Position numbers and translations under genes: made by a program. A model generated the notes under the pieces. That model was not told where the DNA came from and searched no databases. It saw nothing but the letters and a program-made list of their open reading frames with translations. Positions 14,322 to 23,140 of a DNA stretch of 43,825 nt are shown here, one piece after another. Positions within the stretch are counted from its first letter, which is position 1; each line of letters opens with the position of its first letter. Origin of the DNA: Phytomonas francai (taxonomy: Eukaryota; Euglenozoa; Kinetoplastea; Trypanosomatida; Trypanosomatidae). Location: NCBI GenBank assembly GCA_001766655.1, contig MJCC01000021.1, positions 175,501 to 219,325 of the forward strand, given 5' to 3'.

Positions 14322-17300
14322 ATGACCACAAACAGCTATATTGTAGAGAACGGCATTATCAAGGAGGTTCGTCCCTTGCGCCGGAAGCATTGGGCAACAT
14401 GGGTCACCATATGGCCCTTCGTGGTGCTTTATGTAGTAAGCATTGCCCTCTACCATAACCCGGAGCTTGTCTGGGACCGAATTACGTACCTTGTGCACCA
14501 GGCATACATCGACTTCCTCCACGCCACCTTTTTCCCGCTTAGCCTCTTTTTACACGTGTTCCTTTCGATGTTCACGATCTGGTCCGTTAAGTTCCGCGCG
14601 ATTACACTCTATAGCCCTGTACCTCTGGAGAGGCTAGGAGACGCCACGGACGTGCTGGTGGTCACGTACCCGCATAAGGGCGAATCCGAGGTCGTGCCGC
14701 TGCAGCAAGAGTCAGACGAGGATTCCCAGCCGTGCTTTGTGTTTCAGCAGCGCAAGTGGAGGTTGGATGACAAGAAGGGCTTATTTGTGAAGCCTACCTT
14801 TCCTACAAAGTACCCCTTTTCGCACTACATCCACTGGAAGGGTATCACCACGGAGGCGAACCGTGACAAACAGTTGGACACGTACGGGTTAAACAAAATG
14901 GAGGTAACCATCCCCGAGTTCCAAGACCTCTTTGTGGATCATATGCTCTCCCCATTCTTTGTCTTTCAGATGTTCTGTGTATTGCTTTGGTGCCTGGACG
15001 AGTACTGGTACTATTCCATTTTCACGGGCGTCATGATGGTGGGCATGGAGAGTGCGACGGTATATCAGAGAATTCGTAATATGCGTATGCTGCGTGATAT
15101 GGCGGAGATTCCTGTGCGCGATGCCAAGGTTATTCGGAACGGCAAGGAGATGGACATCAAGACCGATGCGTTGCTACCCATGGATATTCTCGTGGTTCCT
15201 AGTAACCAGCCATGCCCTGTAGACGCGGTTCTGATCAAAGGCACCTGTGTACTTAATGAAGCCACGCTGACCGGTGAATCGACGCCGCAGCTCAAGGAGG
15301 CTATAGACGACATCGATCTCCCCCTCAACATCAAGAAACACACGCGACACATGATATTTTCCGGCACACAAATTCTCCTGAGCAGCGGCCCGAAAGCGGG
15401 GCTCGACGAGGGCTCCCAATCCAACGCGAAGGCTTCCAGCAACGCTCTCGCCGTGGTTCTCAAGACAGGATTTGAAACGAAGCAAGGAAAGCTGCTGCGC
15501 ACCATCCTGCATAGCCAAGGCCGTGTGAGCGAGAACAGCGGTGAGGCCTTCGCCTTCATCGGTGTCCTGGTCGTCTTCGCTTTGGCTGCCAGCGGCTATT
15601 TGCTCAAGCACGGCCTGGCAGACCCGCGTCGCAATCGGTGGAAGCTCTTTCTATCCAGCATACAGATCGTCACGTCGGTGGTCCCACCGGAGCTTCCGAT
15701 GGAGCTCTCGCTCACAGTTAACACTTCCCTGCTCGCGCTTTCGAAACTCTCTATCTTCTGCACGGAGCCATTTCGCATTCCTTACGCTGGTATGGTCGAC
15801 ACGTGCTGCTTTGATAAGACCGGGACCTTGACAACCGATGAGATGCTCTTCGGCGGTGTTGACATGGCCGACGGCAGGCAGTTGTTGAGCAAGCTCAAGG
15901 CGATCCCGAAAACGTCCGAAATGGTTTTGGCAACCTGCCACTCGTTGGTCTACCTCGACGAGCATACGCTCGCCGGGGACGAGATGGAGAAGGCTGCCGT
16001 GAGCGTTCTTGGTTATCGCGTCGACGACGACAATAACATTCTGTATGATCCAGCATCCGTGAAGGAAAAGGTGGAGGAGAAGTCGGGTACAAAAGGCCAG
16101 CTGGCTTCAACCAAGGTAGCTGGAAATTCCAACAAGGAAGATCACAAGCAGCCTTTGGAGAAGCGATTCAAGATCCTCGCGCGTTTCCCCTTCGTGGCAT
16201 CGCTGCGACGCATGTCCTGCATTGCACGGGCGAAGGATGGTACCTACGTGGTCACAAAGGGGGCGCCGGAGACCATTGCCGCCCTCTGCCCCGGCGCTCC
16301 GGCGGATCTCTTAAAAGTTGCGGAGCAGACCGCTTCGAAGGGGTATCGTGTAATCGCACTTGGCTATCGCCGCCTGAGCGAAAAAGAGAGTCGTTCGGAT
16401 GGCATCGCTGCTCTGAAACGGGATGACGTGGAGAAGGAACTGAGCTTCGCTGGGCTTGCAGTTTACGTATGCCCACTCAAGAAGGATGCTCGTGAGACGA
16501 TTGAGAATCTCGTGGGTAGCTCACATCGTTGCGTTATTATCACTGGTGATAGCGTGCAGACTGCGATATCCGTCGGGAGAGATGTATCGATGCTGTTGTG
16601 CAAACGACAGCTAATCGCGAAGGTGTGTGAGGATGGTGCGGTGAATTGGGTTGACGCCACTACGGGTAGTATCGAGAAGGGCACCGCGGAGAGCATCATT
16701 GCAAACACCTTTGTGTACTCTCAAAAAAAGCTTAAACCGCGGGAGAAGGAGTGGGACCTGTGCGTCAGTGCGGAAAACATGCCATCCGAGGCGTTCGAAA
16801 AGATCGTGAAGGACTTTAGTGAGTGCGTCGCGGTCTGGGCTCGCTGCGCTCCTTCTCAAAAAGAGGAGATCATCACGGACCTGAAGCTAAAGAAACACAT
16901 TGTGATGATGGCTGGCGACGGCACCAACGATGTTGGCGCGCTCAAGCAAGCCCACGCCGGCATTGCTGTCCTAAATTCATCCTCGGTGCAGGCGAAAGCT
17001 GCAGATGGGGATGCGCAGGTGGGTCCACAACCGCACAACGAGCCCGACGTACCTGCCGGCTTGCTGGTGCCACCAAACTTTCATTTCACCGTGGTGCCCC
17101 CGCAGCCACCCGCAGGTTCCTCCTTTAGTGAGGTAATGTCCTTCAAGATGGCCGAGGCGAAGCGCAAGGCGGAGATCGCGCAGATCAAGAAGTGGAATGT
17201 GAAGCTGAAGGAGGCCCAAAAAGCCAAGGAGGATGCCAAGGCCGCCGCGCTGCCGCCGCCGTTGGGCGCCGCCGCGGAGGGCTCTGAGTTCCTCATGGAG

Positions 17301-18107
17301 TCCATCTTCAACACTGAGGACGACAACTTCGGTGGGGCGCCGATGATCAAACTCGGCGATGCGTCCATCGCGGCCCCCTTCACCTGCCGCTCCAAGGCGC
17401 TCACGTCGGTGTGCGATATCATCCGGCTCGGCCGCAGCACCCTCGTGACGACGCACATGATGTACAAGATCCTGGCCCTTAGCTGCCTTAACTCGGCCTA
17501 CTCGATGTCGGTGCTCCACCTGGACGGGGTAAAGATGGGCGAGAAGCAGATGATCCTCTCCGGGGTTATCCTGTCGATCTGCTTTATGTTCATGTCGCGC
17601 AGCAAGCCCCTCACACGCCTCTGTCCGCAGCGGCCCGTCACGCGTGTCTTCCACCCTTATATGGTCTGCACAGTCTTCCTCCAGTTCGCGCTCCACCTCT
17701 ACTGCATGATAACAACCTCACGAATGGTCGGCGAGGTCGATGCAGAAACCATACTCGAGATGAAGAAAGACGGCGAGGGAGAATCGTTTAAGCCCACGCT
17801 ACTGAATTCGACAATGTTTCTCATGACGACACTCATGTCTGGAACCATCTTTGCCGTGAACTACCGCGGGGAGCCTTTTATGCAGAGTATTTACAAGAAC
17901 CGCCCCATGTTCTTCGCTCTTATGTTTCTTGCACTCGTTATCATCTCCTTTGCTACCGAGTCCGATCCGGAAGTGAATAAATTATTCGAGATTGTAGCCT
18001 TTCCATCACTGGAGTTTCGTACTCGCTTTTTGAAACTGCTCGCATTGGATGCATTTGGGAGCTACGCGATTGAGAAATCCTGTCTATTCCTCTTTACAGA
18101 TCACTGA
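14322..18107 (+). CDS. P5A-type transport ATPase (Spf1/ATP13A1 family)
   Basis: This 1261-residue protein shows every P-type ATPase landmark. There is an A-domain LTGES (~317-320), the P5A signature PPELPMELS (455-463) in the fourth membrane helix, phosphorylation motif DKTGTLT (Asp498), the nucleotide domain motif KGAPE and hinge MAGDGTNDV (Asp866, Asp870). Two hydrophobic segments precede the A-domain, as usual for P5A, and more follow the hinge. P5A pumps reside in the ER and remove mistargeted transmembrane helices, affecting ER protein and sterol homeostasis. A charged Ala/Lys/Pro-rich insertion (about 888-1000) separates the hinge from KLGDASIAAPFTC. Length fits the family. The frame also opens at GTG 14310, but ATG 14322 is the first proper start. 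It ends in TGA. Confidence 0.96.
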   Translation: MTTNSYIVENGIIKEVRPLRRKHWATWVTIWPFVVLYVVSIALYHNPELVWDRITYLVHQAYIDFLHATFFPLSLFLHVFLSMFTIWSVKFRAITLYSPVPLERLGDATDVLVVTYPHKGESEVVPLQQESDEDSQPCFVFQQRKWRLDDKKGLFVKPTFPTKYPFSHYIHWKGITTEANRDKQLDTYGLNKMEVTIPEFQDLFVDHMLSPFFVFQMFCVLLWCLDEYWYYSIFTGVMMVGMESATVYQRIRNMRMLRDMAEIPVRDAKVIRNGKEMDIKTDALLPMDILVVPSNQPCPVDAVLIKGTCVLNEATLTGESTPQLKEAIDDIDLPLNIKKHTRHMIFSGTQILLSSGPKAGLDEGSQSNAKASSNALAVVLKTGFETKQGKLLRTILHSQGRVSENSGEAFAFIGVLVVFALAASGYLLKHGLADPRRNRWKLFLSSIQIVTSVVPPELPMELSLTVNTSLLALSKLSIFCTEPFRIPYAGMVDTCCFDKTGTLTTDEMLFGGVDMADGRQLLSKLKAIPKTSEMVLATCHSLVYLDEHTLAGDEMEKAAVSVLGYRVDDDNNILYDPASVKEKVEEKSGTKGQLASTKVAGNSNKEDHKQPLEKRFKILARFPFVASLRRMSCIARAKDGTYVVTKGAPETIAALCPGAPADLLKVAEQTASKGYRVIALGYRRLSEKESRSDGIAALKRDDVEKELSFAGLAVYVCPLKKDARETIENLVGSSHRCVIITGDSVQTAISVGRDVSMLLCKRQLIAKVCEDGAVNWVDATTGSIEKGTAESIIANTFVYSQKKLKPREKEWDLCVSAENMPSEAFEKIVKDFSECVAVWARCAPSQKEEIITDLKLKKHIVMMAGDGTNDVGALKQAHAGIAVLNSSSVQAKAADGDAQVGPQPHNEPDVPAGLLVPPNFHFTVVPPQPPAGSSFSEVMSFKMAEAKRKAEIAQIKKWNVKLKEAQKAKEDAKAAALPPPLGAAAEGSEFLMESIFNTEDDNFGGAPMIKLGDASIAAPFTCRSKALTSVCDIIRLGRSTLVTTHMMYKILALSCLNSAYSMSVLHLDGVKMGEKQMILSGVILSICFMFMSRSKPLTRLCPQRPVTRVFHPYMVCTVFLQFALHLYCMITTSRMVGEVDAETILEMKKDGEGESFKPTLLNSTMFLMTTLMSGTIFAVNYRGEPFMQSIYKNRPMFFALMFLALVIISFATESDPEVNKLFEIVAFPSLEFRTRFLKLLALDAFGSYAIEKSCLFLFTDH

Positions 18108-18234
18108 ACAGTTGAGGTGGCGGGTATAGATTTGCGCACATGAGTGAATCGGTGGATCATTCGTATACTGTCGTTGAAATAAAATAATTTAATCCCCAAT
18201 GCCATTTCTACACGAAGGGAGAGGGTGTGGTGTG

Positions 18235-18314
<80 letters not shown>

Positions 18315-18752
18315 GGGAGGTAGGACATGCAAACCTTTCTGCATATGCTGCTTTATTAAGAATAAAAAATTAAGTATTGACTGGGCTTTGGCGTTATCCT
18401 GATAAGCTTTTTCCTCCTTATTGATAATAATAATAATAATATTAATTATTATTGATTATTATTTTTTCTGAAACAATTTTTTGGAAGATACTTGAACTTT
18501 TCAAGGAAATGGAAACAACAACTTTGATAATCGCTACTTCTCTTTGACGATAGAGGCGACCTTTTTTAAAAAAATCTTTTATGATGCTTAAAGTGCGACA
18601 ATTTGATTCCTATACTAGCCTTTTTATCTTCCTGAAATCTTTTCTGTTTTACAAACGAAATCCCTTCCCCTGTGTAGGTATCCCATTGACACCGACTGGC
18701 TCTTTGTTGAAATAGATTTTTCAAAGAACTCGAATACCACGCACTGGCTTCT
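18108..18752. other. intergenic spacer with long GT microsatellite
   Basis: A long interrupted (GT)n tract spans about 18225-18313, with TTTG interruptions, soon after the ATPase stop. A (TAA)n-like stretch follows at about 18423-18460. T-rich elements at about 18560-18580 and 18625-18675 precede the Dpy-30 gene. The frames reading through the GT tract are artefacts. Confidence 0.65.
18225..18313. repeat. (GT)n microsatellite
   Basis: About 85 bp of GT dinucleotide repeat broken by single T insertions. It lies in the 3' UTR or spacer downstream of the P5A ATPase gene. Confidence 0.95.
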
Positions 18753-19100
18753 ATGGAGGCATCAAATTCAAGCTGCCCTGCAAAGCCACTAATGGCAGTA
18801 GATCAAGACTCTGAAGGTACACATACCAACATTGGGAGTGGTAATATCCTTAACCAATGCGAGCAGGGGCATACTAAACCGAGCTCAACGTTTGATACTA
18901 ATGCCCAGGCGTACCTGGAGTCGACTGTGATGGACACACTCACTCAGGGGCTTGAGGATTTGTGCCGTGTGAAACCTGCCAATCCAATTGATTACTTAGC
19001 TTTTTACTTATTACGGCGCTCCCCGTCTAGCAATGTGGTCGAAGTACCCTATTCCGATACGAAGCCGCAAGTACAGACTACTTCGCCCTCAGGGATTTGA
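18753..19100 (+). CDS. small Dpy-30 motif protein
   Basis: This 115-residue protein has a polar, low-complexity N-terminal half and a Dpy-30 motif at about 52-92. Its signature runs AYLESTVMDTLTQGLEDLC and then KPANPIDYLAFYLLRR, matching the family pattern of YL-x-x-V-x-x-x-L-x-x-GL followed by P-x-x-P-x-x-YLA-x-YLL. The motif is a short helix bundle that dimerises and docks amphipathic helices. In eukaryotes it occurs in Set1/COMPASS DPY30, in adenylate kinases and in radial-spoke or other axonemal proteins. No second domain is present, so a DPY30-like histone methyltransferase subunit and a flagellar docking subunit are both possible. The ATG at 18753 is the first in frame. It ends in TGA. 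Confidence 0.8.
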   Translation: MEASNSSCPAKPLMAVDQDSEGTHTNIGSGNILNQCEQGHTKPSSTFDTNAQAYLESTVMDTLTQGLEDLCRVKPANPIDYLAFYLLRRSPSSNVVEVPYSDTKPQVQTTSPSGI

Positions 19101-19432
19101 TAGTTTTTATGAGTATCTGAAGAACTTCTATCGTTCTCTGTTTCCTTGTTATGAATGAGGCAAGTATTAACCCCATGTCCCATGTAAAATTGCATTTAGG
19201 TATATCAATTGCGTGCTCTCGCAATGAATATCAACCACCACCGCCTCAACCGAAAATCACAATGGGAGTTTCCTTTAATTATGCATTTTTTCCTTTGTGC
19301 GTGTATGTACAAAGTAGAGTGCGCTATTATTGCGCTGATCATCTCAATTTTCTCTTGCTTTCTTCATTTTCTATATTGGCGTTTTTGTTTGCCATTTTCA
19401 TGGATTATTCATTTTTCTAGACTCTGTGTTGC
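19101..19432. other. intergenic spacer, T-rich before the lipoate ligase
   Basis: The spacer is AT-rich with a T-rich segment at 19345-19420. Short forward frames at 19151-19420 and 19209-19493 overlap the next gene's start in other phases and have no support. Confidence 0.5.
19411..19420 (+). promoter_or_regulatory. candidate spliced-leader acceptor for the lipoate ligase gene
   Basis: ATTTTTCTAG is a near-ideal polypyrimidine-AG, with the AG at 19419-19420. It lies only 12 bases before the chosen ATG at 19433, which would give a very short 5' UTR and supports that start. Confidence 0.5.
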
Positions 19433-21115
19433 ATGTGGCGGCGTACTTTGGCGGTGCTTAATCTTGGAATTCTCCCGCTTTCCGTTTTTTTGAGGCAGAA
19501 CAGCGGTCATGAGCTGAATTCCCAATCTTCACAGAGGGCGTCAGAATGTGTGGGATTACACGCTGGGAGTATTGTTTTGAAAAGCAATTCATCTTGTATT
19601 TATGAAAACTTGACTCTGGAAGAGGCCCTCATGCGAGGTATAAGATTTCCTAAAGATAGAAGCCTTCTGCTTCTATACCGCAACCGCCCATGCGTTGTAG
19701 TCGGGCGCAATCAAAACATTTACCGAGAGCTCTCCGTTCGGCGATCCCACAAGGAAAGGGTCGCGATAGCGCGTCGCTCCTCGGGTGGGGGAGCGGTTTA
19801 TCATGATTATGGGAATGTGTGCTTCTCCTTTATAACCTCACGCGATGACTATGCGCCGGAAAAGACAATTCAGATTCTTCGGCTGGCACTTTGCCACGCG
19901 TTTGGGATCGATGCTGCGCGACTGACTACCACTAAGCGATGCGATTTATTCTTGGACGGGTTCAAGATCACAGGCTCGGCGATGCGTGTGCAGCAATCTA
20001 TCGCTCTCCATCACTGTACGCTGCTTGTGAACTCAAACCTCGAGCAGGTGGGTTCCTATTTGCGCCCCGAGGGCAGGTACATCAGCTTCAACACCACGTC
20101 GGTGCCTTCTGTGAGATCTCCCGTGACCAGCCTCAGCGCACGGGGTGTTGGCGGTGGCGTGCTGGACACGCCTGGCGCTGTTCAGCTTGTTGAGGACGCT
20201 GTTAGTGATTTCTTTCTCAGCTGTGGGGATGATATCATTCGCCACGAGGCTCCATGGGAGCTGCAACCACAAGAGGTTAAGATTGAGCCACCCTTGGCAA
20301 AGAAGGAGCGGCGTGTTGTCGTCGACACAAGGGGTGCCGTGTCCAGGGACGAGCCGCTTCTGAATGGAAAAGGCTACCGTTTCATGCGCGGAGACTGTGA
20401 CTCGTTTCGTTCCGAGTTAGACCGCATTTCGTGCGCGGACAGGTTTTTTTCGATGCCACCCTTCACTACAGAGGTTGCCATCACCGTGGAGGCGTACCAT
20501 CAGGCCCTCAAAACGAACCTACTATGGAGCTCCCTGACAGGCTCTAAGCTACCTCTTTTTGGCTTAACGGAGCGCGATTTACTCGAGGAATTCTCGGCCA
20601 TGCTCTTCAAAGAAACCACAGCGGAAACGGAACCGTCTGGTGTTCATGAAATGTGGTCTCTTGTGATACAAACAGCTGTGTCACACCGCTTAATCACAGA
20701 CGTGCGTGTGAGGCGCGTTTATCCGTCGGCATTGCTAGAGCATACACTGAGCATACCAAACACACGAACAGTTTTTTTTGAAAGTACAACCACGAAGGGT
20801 AGTGACGAAGAGGACCAAAAGGGCTTGCAGGGGTCCGTTGTGAGGCCCATTTCCTGGCTGGAGAGCTTTCTACAGATCCTCCTCACGGGAACGTGTTGCG
20901 ACTCAGCGTTGCCCGGGTTCGACGACGGCGTGACCAAGGGCCGCGATGTCGAGATGTTGCTGCAGGGACTTCGACTAGAGATGGCATTGGCCCCCAACCA
21001 GGGGCACTTGGCGAATCTCCCAGAAGACCTTGTGGAAGATGCATTACTTCTGATGATTTATGGTATTCTGAAGTGTTGGCGAGATCAAAACGTCTTTGAC
21101 ATCTCTCCGGCATAA
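19433..21115 (+). CDS. lipoate-protein ligase, mitochondrial, with long C-terminal extension
   Basis: This 560-residue protein starts with an Arg/Leu-rich, acid-free leader (MWRRTLAVLNLGILPLSVFL) typical of mitochondrial targeting. Residues ~40-260 form a biotin/lipoate ligase catalytic domain: CVVVGRNQN, the nucleotide-binding RRSSGGGAVYHD loop (114-125), GNVCFSF and DGFKITGSAMR with the conserved Lys178. The enzyme attaches lipoate, via lipoyl-AMP or transfer, to E2 subunits of 2-oxoacid dehydrogenases and glycine cleavage H protein. The remaining ~300 residues are helical and charged and lack an obvious bacterial LplA C-terminal domain signature, though part may be a diverged version. The start is supported by the splice acceptor 12 bases upstream. 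Ligase versus octanoyl-/lipoyl-transferase specificity cannot be told by eye. Confidence 0.9.
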   Translation: MWRRTLAVLNLGILPLSVFLRQNSGHELNSQSSQRASECVGLHAGSIVLKSNSSCIYENLTLEEALMRGIRFPKDRSLLLLYRNRPCVVVGRNQNIYRELSVRRSHKERVAIARRSSGGGAVYHDYGNVCFSFITSRDDYAPEKTIQILRLALCHAFGIDAARLTTTKRCDLFLDGFKITGSAMRVQQSIALHHCTLLVNSNLEQVGSYLRPEGRYISFNTTSVPSVRSPVTSLSARGVGGGVLDTPGAVQLVEDAVSDFFLSCGDDIIRHEAPWELQPQEVKIEPPLAKKERRVVVDTRGAVSRDEPLLNGKGYRFMRGDCDSFRSELDRISCADRFFSMPPFTTEVAITVEAYHQALKTNLLWSSLTGSKLPLFGLTERDLLEEFSAMLFKETTAETEPSGVHEMWSLVIQTAVSHRLITDVRVRRVYPSALLEHTLSIPNTRTVFFESTTTKGSDEEDQKGLQGSVVRPISWLESFLQILLTGTCCDSALPGFDDGVTKGRDVEMLLQGLRLEMALAPNQGHLANLPEDLVEDALLLMIYGILKCWRDQNVFDISPA

Positions 21116-21459
21116 ATCGCATACGAAGTATATATATATATATATCGAGTAATGTATTAAATGTTAATGTGCGTAAAATTGATATACTTACCTGGAACAG
21201 AGATTTATTTCTCTTCGACAGCATACATATCATACGAAGATAAGTGTTATGGTTGTTACTACACCAGAGCTATGCGTTAACATCACAAAAGGGGCACTCC
21301 CTTATTCGCGTTTAATTTGCCTTTTGAATCTAACAAATACCTTTTTTTTAGATCTCCCTTTCATTGCTTCTATCGACATTGTGCGTGTGGCTCTTAATCA
21401 CACCAAACTGTTCGAATCTATTTGAAAAGTTAGAAGGAGGGGATAAATACAACTAGAAA
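21116..21459. other. intergenic spacer with T8 acceptor tract
   Basis: The spacer has a (TA)n run at about 21128-21144 and a T8-AG acceptor element at 21341-21351. Nothing coding is visible. Confidence 0.5.
21341..21351 (+). promoter_or_regulatory. candidate spliced-leader acceptor for the KREPA3-like gene
   Basis: C followed by T8 and AG (AG at 21350-21351), 109 bases upstream of the ATG. A pyrimidine tract directly abutting AG is the classic trypanosomatid acceptor. Confidence 0.5.
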
Positions 21460-22710
21460 ATGAAGAAGCTGGTACCGATTGAACTTTTTCGTTCTAATCG
21501 CTCAGCCACGTTTCGTCTAGCGGTTTGCTCATTGAGTGCAGAGCGCCTTAGTGCCTGTTCTCGTGCGAGCTCCTCGATTCGGCTAAGCCCATCTGTTTTT
21601 TACGTGGGGTCCTCCACTTTTCGCCACTACGCGACAACACCTCGGTTCGCCGCGGTGGGTGCACCACAATATCAATGCAGTGAGTGTGGCAAGGCGTTCC
21701 GTCTTCTCAATGCCCTTAATCATCACATATTAACGAAACACGCCGGCCAGGCCAAAGCTTTAATCAACCGAGACGGAAAAGTTGAAGAGGTCGCAGTGAC
21801 CCCGACCATCCAAGGGTCTCCTTCGTCAACAATGGCGGGCATAGTGCCACAACCACCTCATCTCGGCATGTCGATGACTGGAAGTGGAGACACCACAGGT
21901 GCTTTTCCCGGCTTATTTGCGGCCCCTCTCTGCGGCACCACATTCCAGCAAGCGGGAGCAGTGGATGCTGGTGTTCCCTCATCTTCACAACAAAATGAAG
22001 TCAAGACGGCACAAAGGATGGAGCCCAGTGCGCTGGGCGACACTCCAGATGGCGACGCAGATAAGCGCCGGTTTGTGTGTACTATTTGCCAAAAGCCATT
22101 TCGTCTTGAGGCCGCGCTGCAACACCACTATCAGGCGAAGCATAATATGGAAATGCCCTCGCCCACTTCAGGAACTGGTCACAGCTCTAGCGCTACCGGA
22201 GAGTCGAGTGCTAGCCTTGTGCAAGACGCAGCTTCTGGCTCTAGTGCTGCGGAGGAAACAGACAGGGCCTCTAGTAACTACCAGCAGTACGTGAGAGAAC
22301 AGGATGGTGCTCTTATGCAGGCCCCCCAGTACCACCTCGACGTGGCGCCAAATGCTCCAGAGGAAGGCGATGTTGCGGTTCACTGGCGCTGTGTCAATCA
22401 TTGCGTTCTAATGGGGGCAGTACAGGATATCCAGGAGGGCTACGTCTTCGAGGATCATGTGCTGCAGTTCACATTGGTGACTGACTTTGCAGGCCCCGCG
22501 CTTGGAGACCCAGATAAGGACTTTCATACCGTTCGCGTCTACGGTGATGCGTTCTGGAAGCCATTTAAGGAGCAGCTTGAAGAGGGCAACTATTGCGTAG
22601 TGACAGGTCGATTGCGCATGGTCCCACAGTTCGATACTAATATGAAAAAATACTATCACTACCCCATACTGCAGGTTGAATCAGGGTCAGGTTGTATGCT
22701 AAAGTTGTGA
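21460..22710 (+). CDS. KREPA3: RNA-editing core complex protein, KREPA3/MP42-like
   Basis: This 416-residue protein has a basic, Ser/Arg-rich mitochondrial leader (MKKLVPIELFRSNRSATFRL), two C2H2 zinc fingers at ~71-94 (YQCSECGKAFRLLNALNHH) and 205-228 (FVCTICQKPFRLEAALQHH), low-complexity linkers and a C-terminal OB-fold (~302-416; CVNHCVLMGAVQDI, FHTVRVYGDAFWKPF, GNYCVVTGRLR). This is the architecture of the kinetoplastid editosome structural proteins KREPA1-3, unique to kinetoplastids. The proteins scaffold the 20S editosome, which inserts and deletes uridines in mitochondrial mRNAs. The total length fits KREPA3 (MP42) better than the longer KREPA1 or KREPA2; the paralogue choice is by length only. 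It ends in TGA. It is strong evidence for the organism group. Confidence 0.9.
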   Translation: MKKLVPIELFRSNRSATFRLAVCSLSAERLSACSRASSSIRLSPSVFYVGSSTFRHYATTPRFAAVGAPQYQCSECGKAFRLLNALNHHILTKHAGQAKALINRDGKVEEVAVTPTIQGSPSSTMAGIVPQPPHLGMSMTGSGDTTGAFPGLFAAPLCGTTFQQAGAVDAGVPSSSQQNEVKTAQRMEPSALGDTPDGDADKRRFVCTICQKPFRLEAALQHHYQAKHNMEMPSPTSGTGHSSSATGESSASLVQDAASGSSAAEETDRASSNYQQYVREQDGALMQAPQYHLDVAPNAPEEGDVAVHWRCVNHCVLMGAVQDIQEGYVFEDHVLQFTLVTDFAGPALGDPDKDFHTVRVYGDAFWKPFKEQLEEGNYCVVTGRLRMVPQFDTNMKKYYHYPILQVESGSGCMLKL

Positions 22711-23140
22711 TAGAGAGGAAAGGTGAAGAGGCTGGGGTCGATTAATTCGACACGAAAGGCAGGAACAGGTAGTTTCTTGCTTGTTTGGTTTTACTAACGG
22801 TGATTTTTTTCTGAATATTTTAAATATTGGATGCTTAGAGGTGATAAGTATTGCTCTTGTGTTCAGATTATAGTTGGTTGCAGGGGAAGTAACTTTTCTT
22901 CCTATCTTCATCTCTCCTATGCTCGTTACGTACTAAATGCATTGATTGTTCCAGTATTATTACCTCCTCAAACGTCCCCTTGCGCGTATTTTTACTCTGT
23001 TGTTTATAATCGGAATTAGAACCCCCCCCCCCNCCCCCCCTCCCTCCTTCCTCTTCCAAAAGAAAAGAAACACTAAAAAGCGTGGCAAACAAACGGAAAA
23101 GCGATCCCAGGGGAGCGTTGGAGGATAAGCTTAATGTTGG
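22711..23140. other. intergenic spacer with C-rich tract containing an N
   Basis: A C-run at 22022+1000 (that is, 23022-23040) is interrupted by an N at 23033 and continues as TCCCTCCTTCCTCTTCC to 23057, followed by AAAAG (AG at 23061-23062). This is a strong acceptor candidate for the next gene. Short frames through the C-run are artefacts. Confidence 0.6.
23022..23062 (+). promoter_or_regulatory. poly-C/pyrimidine tract and AG, candidate splice acceptor
   Basis: About 36 uninterrupted pyrimidines (with one N) precede AAAAG. The AG at 23061-23062 lies 79 bases before the ATG at 23141. The N shows the exact homopolymer length was unresolved in the assembly. Confidence 0.5.
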
